Source of the DNA: Fibrobacterales bacterium Fibro_02
GTDB taxonomy: Bacteria > Fibrobacterota > Fibrobacteria > Fibrobacterales > Fibrobacteraceae
Assembly: GCA_001603905.1 (NCBI GenBank)
Contig: LVAE01000007.1
Location: 1-64,000, forward strand
Direction: 5' to 3'
Length of the DNA stretch: 64,000 nucleotides
Shown: piece by piece, positions 15,612 through 22,841 of the stretch
Numbering within the stretch: the first letter of the stretch is position 1
How the letters are laid out: each line of letters opens with the position of its first letter
The notes under the pieces: model-generated
The model's input: the letters and a program-made list of their open reading frames with translations, nothing else
Databases searched by the model: none
Told to the model about the DNA's origin: nothing
Program-made: the position numbers and the translations under genes

Positions 15612-16654
15612 ATTCTGTCTTGCAAGTAAAGGATCTCTCGGTCGCTTTCGGGTTCGACAAGAACGGTAAGCCCCGCGATGGAATGACTCCGCTGCAGGTG
15701 ACCGACCGCGTTTCGTTTGATATCGCTGCGGGCGAATTCTTTGCGTTGGTGGGTGAGTCCGGCTGTGGAAAGAGCGTAACGGCGATGAGTATCTTGCGCC
15801 TGCTGCCGCAGCCGAGTGCGAAAATTGTGGAAGGTTCTGTCCTTTACAATGCAGATGAAAATGCCGCTCCCGTTGACCTTGCAAAGTTGCCGCTTGCGGA
15901 CTTGCAGAAAGTTCGCGGCTCTGAAATTTCTTGCATCTTTCAGGAACCGATGCAGGCGCTGAATCCTGTGGTGACCATCCGAAAGCAGCTGATGGAGGTG
16001 TTCAAGTTCAGCTCAGCTGCTTCCTCCAAGGTGACAAAGGAAACGTTTCTAGCCACAGTCCGCGAGCAGCTTACCCTTGCGGGCTTCAAGGATGTGGATC
16101 GCGTATTGAATTCCTATCCGCATGAACTTTCGGGCGGAATGCTCCAGCGTGTATGCATCGTGATGGCGCTGCTTTCTAAACCCAAGCTGATTATCGCCGA
16201 TGAACCGACGACTGCCCTGGATGTGACGGTGCAGGCGCAGGTGCTCGCCGTTCTCAAGGATATGGCGAGCCGCACCGGAACGGCGGTTCTCCTGATTACG
16301 CATAATATGGGAATCGTGTCGCAGTATGCGGACCGTGTAGCGGTGATGTATGCGGGCCGCATCGTAGAAACCGGTGGTGTCCGTGACGTGATTGATAACC
16401 CGATGCATCCGTATACGCAGGGGCTTTTGGCCGCTATTCCCGAGAACCATAGCGACATGCGTACGATGAAGTCAATTCCTGGCTCCGTGCCGCATCCGCG
16501 AGACTTTGTGAAGGGCTGCCGCTTTGCAGACCGTTGCGAAAAGTGTGCGAATGCATCCGCTGAACTCCGCGAAAAATGCAAGTCCGCGCAGGTTCCGCCT
16601 AAACAAAAAGCTTCGGGCTCATTGAACCACGAAGCGAATTGTTTCCTGATTTAA
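15608..16654 (+). CDS. Oligopeptide/dipeptide ABC transporter ATP-binding protein (DppD/OppD-like)
   Basis: A 348-residue ATPase. Walker A is GESGCGKS (about 50-57), the Q loop is ISCIFQEPMQALNP, the signature is LSGGMLQRV (about 175) and Walker B is LIIADEPTTALD, followed by the H loop LLITHNMG. The C-terminal oligopeptide-transporter domain (VPHPRDFVKGCRFADRC with EKC after it) may hold an iron-sulfur cluster as in DppD family members. The start overlaps the patatin stop (ATGA). A partner ATPase of the DppF type would be expected next, but the following gene is a sirtuin on the other strand. The module here is therefore one permease, one patatin and one ATPase. Confidence 0.9.
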   Translation: MNSVLQVKDLSVAFGFDKNGKPRDGMTPLQVTDRVSFDIAAGEFFALVGESGCGKSVTAMSILRLLPQPSAKIVEGSVLYNADENAAPVDLAKLPLADLQKVRGSEISCIFQEPMQALNPVVTIRKQLMEVFKFSSAASSKVTKETFLATVREQLTLAGFKDVDRVLNSYPHELSGGMLQRVCIVMALLSKPKLIIADEPTTALDVTVQAQVLAVLKDMASRTGTAVLLITHNMGIVSQYADRVAVMYAGRIVETGGVRDVIDNPMHPYTQGLLAAIPENHSDMRTMKSIPGSVPHPRDFVKGCRFADRCEKCANASAELREKCKSAQVPPKQKASGSLNHEANCFLI

Positions 16655-16661
16655 GATAATT

Positions 16662-17363
16662 CTACTTAAATTCTTCGCACCACTTAGGGACAATTTCTGT
16701 CGCCTTACCTTGTACGAAAATGTCGGTGTAGGGGTCGCTAGTCGGGACTTCGAGGTTCAGGCAGGTGACCTTGGCGCCAAAGCTCTTGGCGAAACTCTTG
16801 AAGCCGGCGGCGGGGTAGACCACGCTGCTCGTGCCGATGTATACGAATTCCTTGCAGTGCTGCAGGGCGTCTTGGATTTCTTCCATATAGAGCGGCTGTT
16901 CTCCGAAGAATACGATGTCCGGACGCGTCATTGCGCCGCAGAAGGGGCAACGCGTCTCGAGAGTTTCTTCGCCGTCGAACAGGAACTCGTGCTTCGGGTT
17001 GTGTTCGCAGGTCAGGCGCATCAGGTCGCCATGCATGTGCAGTACGCGCTTGGAACCCGCACGTTCGTGCAAGTTGTCCACGTTCTGCGTGACCAGGAGA
17101 AAGTCGTTGCCAAGGCGCTTTTCAAGCTCGGCGAGCGCGAAATGCGCTGCATTCGGTTCGTGTTCTTTGAGGCCCTTGCGCAAGAAGTTATAGAAATCCT
17201 TCACGCGTTTCTTGTCGCGGTAGTAGCCTTCGGGCGTGCACACGTCGTCGATGTTCTCATGTTCCCACATGCCGTCGTTGCCACGGAAGGTGCGAAGGCC
17301 TGATTCGGCACTGATGCCAGCACCGGTCAGAACAACGAGTCTAGGAAACTTTTTCGTACTCAT
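16662..17363 (-). CDS. NAD-dependent protein deacylase, SIR2 family (CobB-like)
   Basis: A 233-residue sirtuin. It has the NAD-binding GAGISAESGLRTFRG, TQNVDNLHERAG, the catalytic His in VLHMHGD, and the later FFGEQP and GTSSVVYPAAG motifs. The zinc ribbon is incomplete: the second pair is CPFCG, but the first half has a single Cys (LTCEHNPKHEF). A FYNFLRK stretch occupies the place where class III sirtuins carry the Tyr/Arg pair that binds succinyl or malonyl groups, with one extra residue between. Sirtuins remove acyl groups from lysines while consuming NAD. The start codon shares a base with the stop of the upstream dipeptidase gene, so the two are co-translated. Confidence 0.9.
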   Translation of the reverse strand: MSTKKFPRLVVLTGAGISAESGLRTFRGNDGMWEHENIDDVCTPEGYYRDKKRVKDFYNFLRKGLKEHEPNAAHFALAELEKRLGNDFLLVTQNVDNLHERAGSKRVLHMHGDLMRLTCEHNPKHEFLFDGEETLETRCPFCGAMTRPDIVFFGEQPLYMEEIQDALQHCKEFVYIGTSSVVYPAAGFKSFAKSFGAKVTCLNLEVPTSDPYTDIFVQGKATEIVPKWCEEFK

Positions 17364-18748
17364 TAGGAAATTTCTCCAAAGAACAAGGTTTCTGCCACGA
17401 TGCCATGTTCAAAGTCGGGCAGGTAAAGGCTTTCGTTTTCGCCGTGGGCATTGCATTCGGGATCTTCGAGGCCGGTCAGGAGGATAGGAATGTCGCCGAA
17501 GGTGTTGCGGAACAGTTCTGCGCCGGGGATGCTCGCGCCGCAGCCAATGAACTTTGTTTCGGCATTGTAGGCGTTAGCCATCGCTTCGCTCATCTTCTTG
17601 AAGAACGGGTGGGTCGTGTCGGTCACGAACGGGTTTGCGCCGTCTTCGGTGACGATGCTGCATTCAAGGCCGTAGGGCACTTGCGCCTGTAGGAATTCTA
17701 CCAGCTGTTGAGTCGCAATATCGGCTTCCATGCCGGGGGCGAGTCGGATGCCGATACGGGCGTATGCGGAGTCCTGTAGAACGTTTCCTGCGTTTGTGCG
17801 GCTGCCAACCTCCATTGCGGTGACCACAATCGAGGGCCTGCGCCACAGCGACAGGAGGATTTCGTCTTCGGGAACTTTCAGCTGCACGCTTTCCAGGATG
17901 CCACCGTCGTTACGGAAAATTTTTTCGGTCATGCCGAGGCTCTTGTAGCTCTTGAGTTCCTCTTCGGTTGGGGGGATGAGCGTGTCCTCGAAATTCGGAA
18001 TGAGGATGTTGCCCTTGCCGTCGGTAAGACTTGCGATCATGCGGCAAAGTACCTGACCGGGATCGGGAATGGGGCCGGACCAGCTTCCGGAATGAAGCGG
18101 TGCCTTGGTGGCCTTGAGTTCCACGCTTACGGCGCTCATGCCACGAAGGGTTGTGGTAATCGAGGGCGTTCCCTTGGCAAAGTTTCCGAGGTCAGCCACG
18201 ATGACGGCGTCGCACTTTAAAAGCTCGGCGTTCTTTTTAAGGATTTCCTCGAAGCCTGCGCTGCCGGATTCCTCTTCGCCTTCAATTAAGAACTTGAGGT
18301 TCGGTCCGTCTTTTTTCTTCAGGGCGCGCACCTGTTCAAGTGCGGCGAGATGCGTGACGATTCCCGCCTTGTCATCGGCGGTGCCGCGGCCGTAAAGACG
18401 GTCGCCCTGCAGGCTTGCCTCGAACGGCTTGGTGTTCCAGAGGGCTTCGCGCATGGGCGGTTGTACGTCATGGTGTGCGTACAGAAGAACCGTCGGCTTG
18501 TCGGGGCTAGTGAGGCTTTCTCCGTACACGGAAGGGCGCCCGCTGGGGGGCAACAGGAATTGCACGTTGCTGAGCCCTGCCTGCAAGAAAAGTTCCTTGA
18601 CTTTTTCGGCGGAGTCCAGTACGAATTTCTGGTCAAAATTGTCAAAACTGATCGAGGGAATGCTGACCAAGTCACTCAGGGTCTTGATATAGGCGGGCAT
18701 CTTCTGGTGGATGGCGGCAACGACTGAATCAATAGTACTCTGTTCCAT
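17363..18748 (-). CDS. M20-family dipeptidase (CNDP/DapE-like)
   Basis: A 461-residue metallopeptidase. The two-zinc site is visible: VLLYAHHDVQP (first His and Asp), GRGTADDKAG (bridging Asp) and EGEEESGS (catalytic Glu and ligand Glu), with a late His in the ECNAHGENESLYLPDFEHG segment. A dimerisation domain sits between about 200 and 310 (ATKAPLHSGSWSGP). The length and these motifs match the M20 group containing carnosine-type dipeptidases and bacterial dipeptidases that take varied substrates. The protein is probably cytoplasmic, as there is no signal peptide. The sirtuin gene follows with a one-base overlap. The gap to the divergent PyrD-like gene (18749-18883) holds the promoters of both. 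Confidence 0.9.
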   Translation of the reverse strand: MEQSTIDSVVAAIHQKMPAYIKTLSDLVSIPSISFDNFDQKFVLDSAEKVKELFLQAGLSNVQFLLPPSGRPSVYGESLTSPDKPTVLLYAHHDVQPPMREALWNTKPFEASLQGDRLYGRGTADDKAGIVTHLAALEQVRALKKKDGPNLKFLIEGEEESGSAGFEEILKKNAELLKCDAVIVADLGNFAKGTPSITTTLRGMSAVSVELKATKAPLHSGSWSGPIPDPGQVLCRMIASLTDGKGNILIPNFEDTLIPPTEEELKSYKSLGMTEKIFRNDGGILESVQLKVPEDEILLSLWRRPSIVVTAMEVGSRTNAGNVLQDSAYARIGIRLAPGMEADIATQQLVEFLQAQVPYGLECSIVTEDGANPFVTDTTHPFFKKMSEAMANAYNAETKFIGCGASIPGAELFRNTFGDIPILLTGLEDPECNAHGENESLYLPDFEHGIVAETLFFGEIS

Positions 18749-18883
18749 AATTCAACTCAACAGATGATAAAAGCGGACATATCCTTTTCTATTCAATAAA
18801 ATAGTAAACCTTGTAAAAATTGGTCACTGGTGATAGATATTTTCTATTTTTTGAAGAGTAAGTTTTGGCAAAAAGGATTACCC

Positions 18884-20071
18884 ATGTCTTTCAACTGCGT
18901 GAATCACGAGTATTACCTGAACTTTGGCGACCGTGTCCTGGCGCTCATTCGCCGTATTTTCCATAACAATCCGGAATTTCGTCACGATTCTTTGAAGCAT
19001 GCCGCGCGGTTTGCTCCCTTCATTCCGTTTATGGGCGGTCGCCCGGACTTGAGCAAGACTCTCAAGCGCGTCATCACTTTCCCCGACCACAGCAATTCCC
19101 TGTATCTCGGTTGCCCCATTATCCTGGCGGCTGGTGCGAACAAGACGGCGAAAAGAATTTGTGACTATGCGAACATGGGCTTCGGCGGTATTACCGTAGG
19201 CACGGCCACCCGCAAGTTCCGTGAAGGCAATACGCACCGTCCTCGTATCGGTTTCCTGGAAAACGACCGTGCCATCCACAACAGCATGGGGCTCAATAAC
19301 GAGGGTGTCGAAGTCATCGCTCGCCGTACAGATGAACAGCTGACCAAGGCGCACAAGGTCGGGCTTTGCGTGGGGGTGTCCGTAGCAGAAACTCCGGGGC
19401 TTACCAATGACGAAGATAAGCTGAAGGACCTGCTTGAAAGTTTTGCGATTGCCTACAAGGCCGGCGACTACATCGAAATCAACGTGAGCTGCCCCAATAC
19501 CGGCGAGGCCCGCGTCGATATGGATTTGTCGCTTACCGAACGAATCTTCGGCGAAATCATGAAGTACAGGAATGCTCAGGCTATCCGTAAGGCCGTGTAC
19601 GCCAAGATTAGCCCCGACCTTTCTGAACGCCACTTGGTGAACATCATGGATATGCTCGTGCGTACGGGCGTAAACGGGGTAGTGGTGGGCAATACTTACC
19701 CGACCAAGAAAATTAGCGAACTTCCTGTAGAGGCGAAGTACGAAGACCTGACACCGCTCCGCGACGATGGTGACTGTGGCGGTATGTCCGGTCGTCCTCT
19801 CTATGAGAACATGATGTGGAACGTCACCTACATCCGTACGCACTATCCGGAAATCAGCGTGATTGCCTGCGGTGGTATTGACCATGGGTTCAAGATTTTC
19901 GACCTCATCAAGCTCGGGGTCGATGCCGTGGAATGTTACTCGGTGGTTGCCTTCCGCTGGATGGCCGCACATGCGATGCGCAAGGAACTCGAAGCAGCCC
20001 TGCTGGAATCGGGGTACTCGACGCTCACGGATTACGACGACCACAATCCGAAGCAGACCAAGGCTGTGTAA
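18884..20071 (+). CDS. Dihydroorotate dehydrogenase family flavoprotein (PyrD-like)
   Basis: A 395-residue TIM-barrel flavoprotein. An N-terminal helical extension of about 70 residues resembles the membrane-associated part of class 2 enzymes, which use quinone. FMN-site motifs include LAAGANKTA, GFGGITVGTAT, NSMGLNNEG, INVSCPNTGE, VYAKISPDL, GVVVGNT and VIACGGI. The catalytic-base position in the CPN motif is Cys (INVSCPNT), as in class 1, while class 2 enzymes such as E. coli PyrD have Ser there (SSPNT). It could be the cell's pyrimidine enzyme or a paralogue. The ATG at 18884 follows AAAAGGATTACCC; a GTG at 18830 is less likely. No other pyrimidine gene is nearby. Confidence 0.75.
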   Translation: MSFNCVNHEYYLNFGDRVLALIRRIFHNNPEFRHDSLKHAARFAPFIPFMGGRPDLSKTLKRVITFPDHSNSLYLGCPIILAAGANKTAKRICDYANMGFGGITVGTATRKFREGNTHRPRIGFLENDRAIHNSMGLNNEGVEVIARRTDEQLTKAHKVGLCVGVSVAETPGLTNDEDKLKDLLESFAIAYKAGDYIEINVSCPNTGEARVDMDLSLTERIFGEIMKYRNAQAIRKAVYAKISPDLSERHLVNIMDMLVRTGVNGVVVGNTYPTKKISELPVEAKYEDLTPLRDDGDCGGMSGRPLYENMMWNVTYIRTHYPEISVIACGGIDHGFKIFDLIKLGVDAVECYSVVAFRWMAAHAMRKELEAALLESGYSTLTDYDDHNPKQTKAV

Positions 20072-20095
20072 CGAACGTCATTCGAGCCTCATTAT

Positions 20096-20122
20096 GTCAT
20101 CCCCGCGTAGGCGGGGATCTCT
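20096..20122 (+). repeat. GTCAT palindromic intergenic repeat, copy 1
   Basis: GTCATCCCCGC, loop GTA, GGCGGGGATCTC. The stem is CCCCGC/GCGGGG. It lies between the PyrD-like gene and the PDZ-thioredoxin gene and could also terminate transcription. Three more members are at 25441, 42717 and 53950. Confidence 0.7.
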
Positions 20123-20147
20123 TTTAGAAAGGAAGGTGGGTTTGTTA

Positions 20148-20918
20148 GTGAAAAAATCTTTTATTCGTAATCTTTCTGTCGCAGTTCTTTTGGCAACCGG
20201 CATCTCTTTTGCTGTTCCATGGCTCGGAGTCACCTTCAAGAAGACGACCTTCGAAAATCATCTTGCCCTCAACGTAATCGGTGTTCACCCGGAGTCCGGC
20301 TGCTTTGCGGCGGGTATGGTGGCTGGTGATTTGATTGTCGGGGTGCAGGGGAGCTCGCTCTCGGATATGTCGCAAATCCAGTCGGTTGTCGCAGGGCACA
20401 AGGCGGGGCAGAAAATCAAGATTGAAATTTCGCGCGAGGGCAAGAAGAAAACTCTGACGGTTGCCCTGACCGAACGCCCCGACGATATCAGCAACTTGAC
20501 GGGATCCGCCATCGGCAGCAAGATCGCCAAGTTCGGTGAAAACTTTTACAAGAATGGTGAAAAACGCAAGGAAAAGCCGAAAGCGACATTGCTCGATTTC
20601 TGGGCGACCTGGTGCGGCCCTTGCCGCAAGACGCTCCCGGTGCTTGCGAACATTTACAATAAGTACAGTTCCAAGGGGCTAGAGGTTATCGGAATTGCGG
20701 ATGAGTCCGTGGATGTCCTGAACGATTTCTACGCACACCAGCACGCATCTCCGTATCCGCTCTATCGCGACGCTAAAAAAGAAATGTGGATGCGCTATGG
20801 CATCCACGCTGTTCCGACACTGATGCTGTTGGACAAGGATGGCTACATCAAACGCGTCTGGAGCGGTGCCCCCAGCGAGTACATGATAGAGCAAATCCTG
20901 AAGGACGTAATCGAGTAG
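20148..20918 (+). CDS. Exported PDZ-thioredoxin protein (TlpA-like)
   Basis: A 256-residue protein with a signal peptide (KKSFIRNLSVAVLLATGISFA). Residues about 25-110 form a PDZ domain (WLGVTF, GVHPESGCFAAGMVAGDLIVGVQG, then GQKIKIEISREGKKKTL). Residues about 145-256 form a thioredoxin fold with the active site WCGPC (155-159) and a VPTLMLLD cis-Pro segment, as in TlpA/ResA. It would act in the periplasm as a thiol reductant or oxidant; the PDZ part could bind C-termini of client proteins. The GTG at 20148 is chosen because GGAAGG lies about ten bases upstream and the signal peptide starts here; the open frame extends far upstream into pyrD. Partners are unknown. Confidence 0.8.
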   Translation: MKKSFIRNLSVAVLLATGISFAVPWLGVTFKKTTFENHLALNVIGVHPESGCFAAGMVAGDLIVGVQGSSLSDMSQIQSVVAGHKAGQKIKIEISREGKKKTLTVALTERPDDISNLTGSAIGSKIAKFGENFYKNGEKRKEKPKATLLDFWATWCGPCRKTLPVLANIYNKYSSKGLEVIGIADESVDVLNDFYAHQHASPYPLYRDAKKEMWMRYGIHAVPTLMLLDKDGYIKRVWSGAPSEYMIEQILKDVIE

Positions 20919-20921
20919 AAG

Positions 20922-21284
20922 CTACTGTACGGCAGCTTTTTTCTGCGAGGCGAAGATATCTTCGTATTCTTCCTTGCTGATGCGTGCGTAACCGGTAGTG
21001 ATGCCGCCAAATTCGTAGTAGGCGGAGTCGCCCTTGACGCTCATGCAGTATGGCATGTCGAGCGAGTTCTTTCCACAAAGCTTGCCGTCTTGGATGGTGG
21101 CGCTCAGGTCGCCGTTCACGTTGCGGATGGTGTAGTCCTGGTTGTTGTCGGTCAGGACTTCAAAAATCATATTGGCTTCGCCTTTCCAGCAACCGGTATA
21201 GTTGGCGCCGTTGTCGCCGCAGCCGAAAAGGAACATCGAGGAAATAAGTGTTGCGGAAATAAGAATTGCTTTCTTCATGTCCAT
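20922..21284 (-). CDS. Small lipoprotein of unknown function
   Basis: A 120-residue protein with a lipoprotein signal: a Lys-started hydrophobic stretch ends in MFLFGCGDNG (Cys at 22). The mature part has three further Cys (CWKGE, KLCGK, MPYCMS), predicted beta-rich, with the phrase YTGCWKGEANMIFEV near the start as in small lipocalin-like or META-like lipoproteins. I do not recognise the family. A second ATG at 21278 is equally possible, as no clear ribosome site is seen for either. It converges on the PDZ-thioredoxin gene, ending three bases from that gene's stop. Confidence 0.65.
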   Translation of the reverse strand: MDMKKAILISATLISSMFLFGCGDNGANYTGCWKGEANMIFEVLTDNNQDYTIRNVNGDLSATIQDGKLCGKNSLDMPYCMSVKGDSAYYEFGGITTGYARISKEEYEDIFASQKKAAVQ

Positions 21285-21310
21285 AAAATAGTATTTTTGA
21301 ATGCGAGAAA

Positions 21311-21844
21311 ATGCAATTTTTTGTTAAACATTTGTATTTGTTGGCCCCGATTCTAGCCCTGTCCGCTCTTTTCGGTGTTTACAAGTTAATTCAGGCGAAT
21401 ACCCGCCCGATTCCGAAATACGAGCCTCCGCAGGTCGAGGAAACTTGGTCTGCCGAAGAATACATGCGCCACTTGAATCTTAAGCCCTTTAATCAGCGCG
21501 AGGTTCACCGTCTGCTCCTTAAGCGAACACGCCAGAAGGAAGGCGTTTATCTGGAAAGCCTGCTCCCGGCGATGGATACGGCGGGAATCGAGGTTGTCCA
21601 CTGCTTTCATAAGGTGATGGGCGACGATTACGTTCCCGTGATTACGAGCGGAAACGACTATCCGTACCATAAGCCGAATTCAAAGCATTACAAGAATGCG
21701 GCGATGGATTTCCGTATCAAGGATGTTCCCATGACCAAACGTCGTGAAATTGTCGAAATGATCCAGGATAGGCTGGGCGAACGCTTCAGGGTGCTTTGGG
21801 AAAAGGGCGAGATGGAACACCTTCATGTTGAAATGAGTGACTGA
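21311..21844 (+). CDS. M15-type peptidase (peptidoglycan endopeptidase-like) with N-terminal membrane anchor
   Basis: A 177-residue protein with one N-terminal hydrophobic helix (LYLLAPILALSALFGVYKL), probably an uncleaved anchor or signal. The C-terminal half has the zinc pattern of the M15 family: H126-x6-D133 in SKHYKNAAMDFRI and the C-terminal EMEHLHVEM, in which Glu168 would be catalytic and His172 the third ligand. M15 enzymes cut D-Ala-containing cell-wall peptides (VanY/VanX, phage endolysins, Ply500 group). It would act on peptidoglycan in the periplasm. The gene starts 26 bases from the divergent lipoprotein gene. Confidence 0.7.
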   Translation: MQFFVKHLYLLAPILALSALFGVYKLIQANTRPIPKYEPPQVEETWSAEEYMRHLNLKPFNQREVHRLLLKRTRQKEGVYLESLLPAMDTAGIEVVHCFHKVMGDDYVPVITSGNDYPYHKPNSKHYKNAAMDFRIKDVPMTKRREIVEMIQDRLGERFRVLWEKGEMEHLHVEMSD

Positions 21845-21971
21845 TTTGCCTTTTTTGTATAGTATAAATTCCGTATTATACGGTTTGTATAATTTAGAGA
21901 AAAATATTTGATTTTATTTAATAAAATTGTTAAATTTTTGCAAAAATCTTTGATTTTGTATAATAAAGGTG

Positions 21972-22000
21972 TTGACTGAATGGCGCGGATTAGATATATT
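21972..22000 (+). promoter_or_regulatory. Sigma70-like promoter directly abutting the TIGR02147 gene
   Basis: TTGACT (21972-21977) and TATATT (21995-22000) are separated by 17 bases. Start of transcription would be expected about seven bases after the second box, which is the ATG at 22008. No ribosome site precedes that ATG. The region before it (21845-21971) is very AT-rich and contains a second TATAAT (21888-21893) and the palindrome CCGTATTATACGG (21871-21883). Confidence 0.5.
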
Positions 22001-22007
22001 CATTAGT

Positions 22008-22841
22008 ATGAAATCGGTACTTGAATATAAAGATTATCACCGCTTTATGCAGGACTACTACGACGAACGCAAGCGTCTTGGTGCGTTCTCGTGGCGCGAG
22101 TTCTGCAAGAGTGCCGGGTTTACTTCGCCGAATTTCCTGAAATTGGTTTGCATGGGCCAGAGTAAGCTCAGCAAGGTCAAGGTGGGCGATGTGGCTAAGG
22201 CGATGGGCCTTTCCGGTTTTGAGGAAGATTATTTCCGTGAGATGGTCGTCTTTGGTAATGCTGAAAAAGACGATGTCAAGAAAACCGCTCTCCTTGAAAT
22301 GCAGAGGATTGCGTTGGAACACAAGGTGCGTGTGGTCGATAGCGATGCGTTCCAGTATTATGAATCCTGGAAGTACCCAGTGCTTCGTGAACTCGCCCCG
22401 ATGATGCCGGGGGCTTCTCCCCGCGATTTGGCCGATGCGTGCAAGGAACATGTGTCTGCCGAGGAAGTGCGCGACATGTTGAATTTCTTGGTGAAGGCCG
22501 GTTTCCTGAAAAAGGATGGCGAAAAGGTCTATTCGCAGACGGAACAGACCGTAATAGGCTCCAAGGAAGCGCTTCCTATTGCTATTCGTGCCATGCACAA
22601 GGAAATGGCGAATATGGCCGCACGTGCCGTTGATCGCTATTCCGCAAACGAGCGCCATTTTACCGGAGTCACTCTCGGTGTGAATCAAGAGGCTTACGAA
22701 CGGATTGCAAAAGAACTCGATGCCTGCTGCAGAAGGGTGCTTTCGATTGCGAACGAATATAAGGACCAAGATCAGGTCTGCAGAATCAATTTCCAGTTTT
22801 TCCCGGTAACGGACAAAATCATAGGGGGACATCATGCTTAA
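22008..22841 (+). CDS. TIGR02147 family protein (Fibrobacter paralogous family)
   Basis: A 277-residue protein. The N-terminal LEYKDYHRFMQDYYDERKR and the following helix-turn-helix-like stretch (SWREFCKSAGFTSPNFLKLVCMG, then SKVKVGDVAKAMGL) are characteristic of this family, which forms a large paralogous set in Fibrobacter succinogenes. The C-terminal half is a predicted winged-helix or helical domain (VRDMLNFLVKAGFLKKDGEKVYSQTEQTV), followed by a segment ending in CRINFQFFPVT. The fold suggests a DNA-binding regulator, though the function has not been established as far as I know. The gene overlaps the next lipoprotein gene by eight bases. The ATG at 22008 matches the family's start; an earlier GTG at 21969 is unlikely. 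Confidence 0.85.
   Translation: MKSVLEYKDYHRFMQDYYDERKRLGAFSWREFCKSAGFTSPNFLKLVCMGQSKLSKVKVGDVAKAMGLSGFEEDYFREMVVFGNAEKDDVKKTALLEMQRIALEHKVRVVDSDAFQYYESWKYPVLRELAPMMPGASPRDLADACKEHVSAEEVRDMLNFLVKAGFLKKDGEKVYSQTEQTVIGSKEALPIAIRAMHKEMANMAARAVDRYSANERHFTGVTLGVNQEAYERIAKELDACCRRVLSIANEYKDQDQVCRINFQFFPVTDKIIGGHHA

Noticed and set aside
19863-20147. Upstream extension of the PDZ-thioredoxin frame into the PyrD-like gene
   Set aside because: The first 95 codons are an alternative reading of the end of the PyrD-like gene; a signal peptide and ribosome site mark GTG 20148 as the start.
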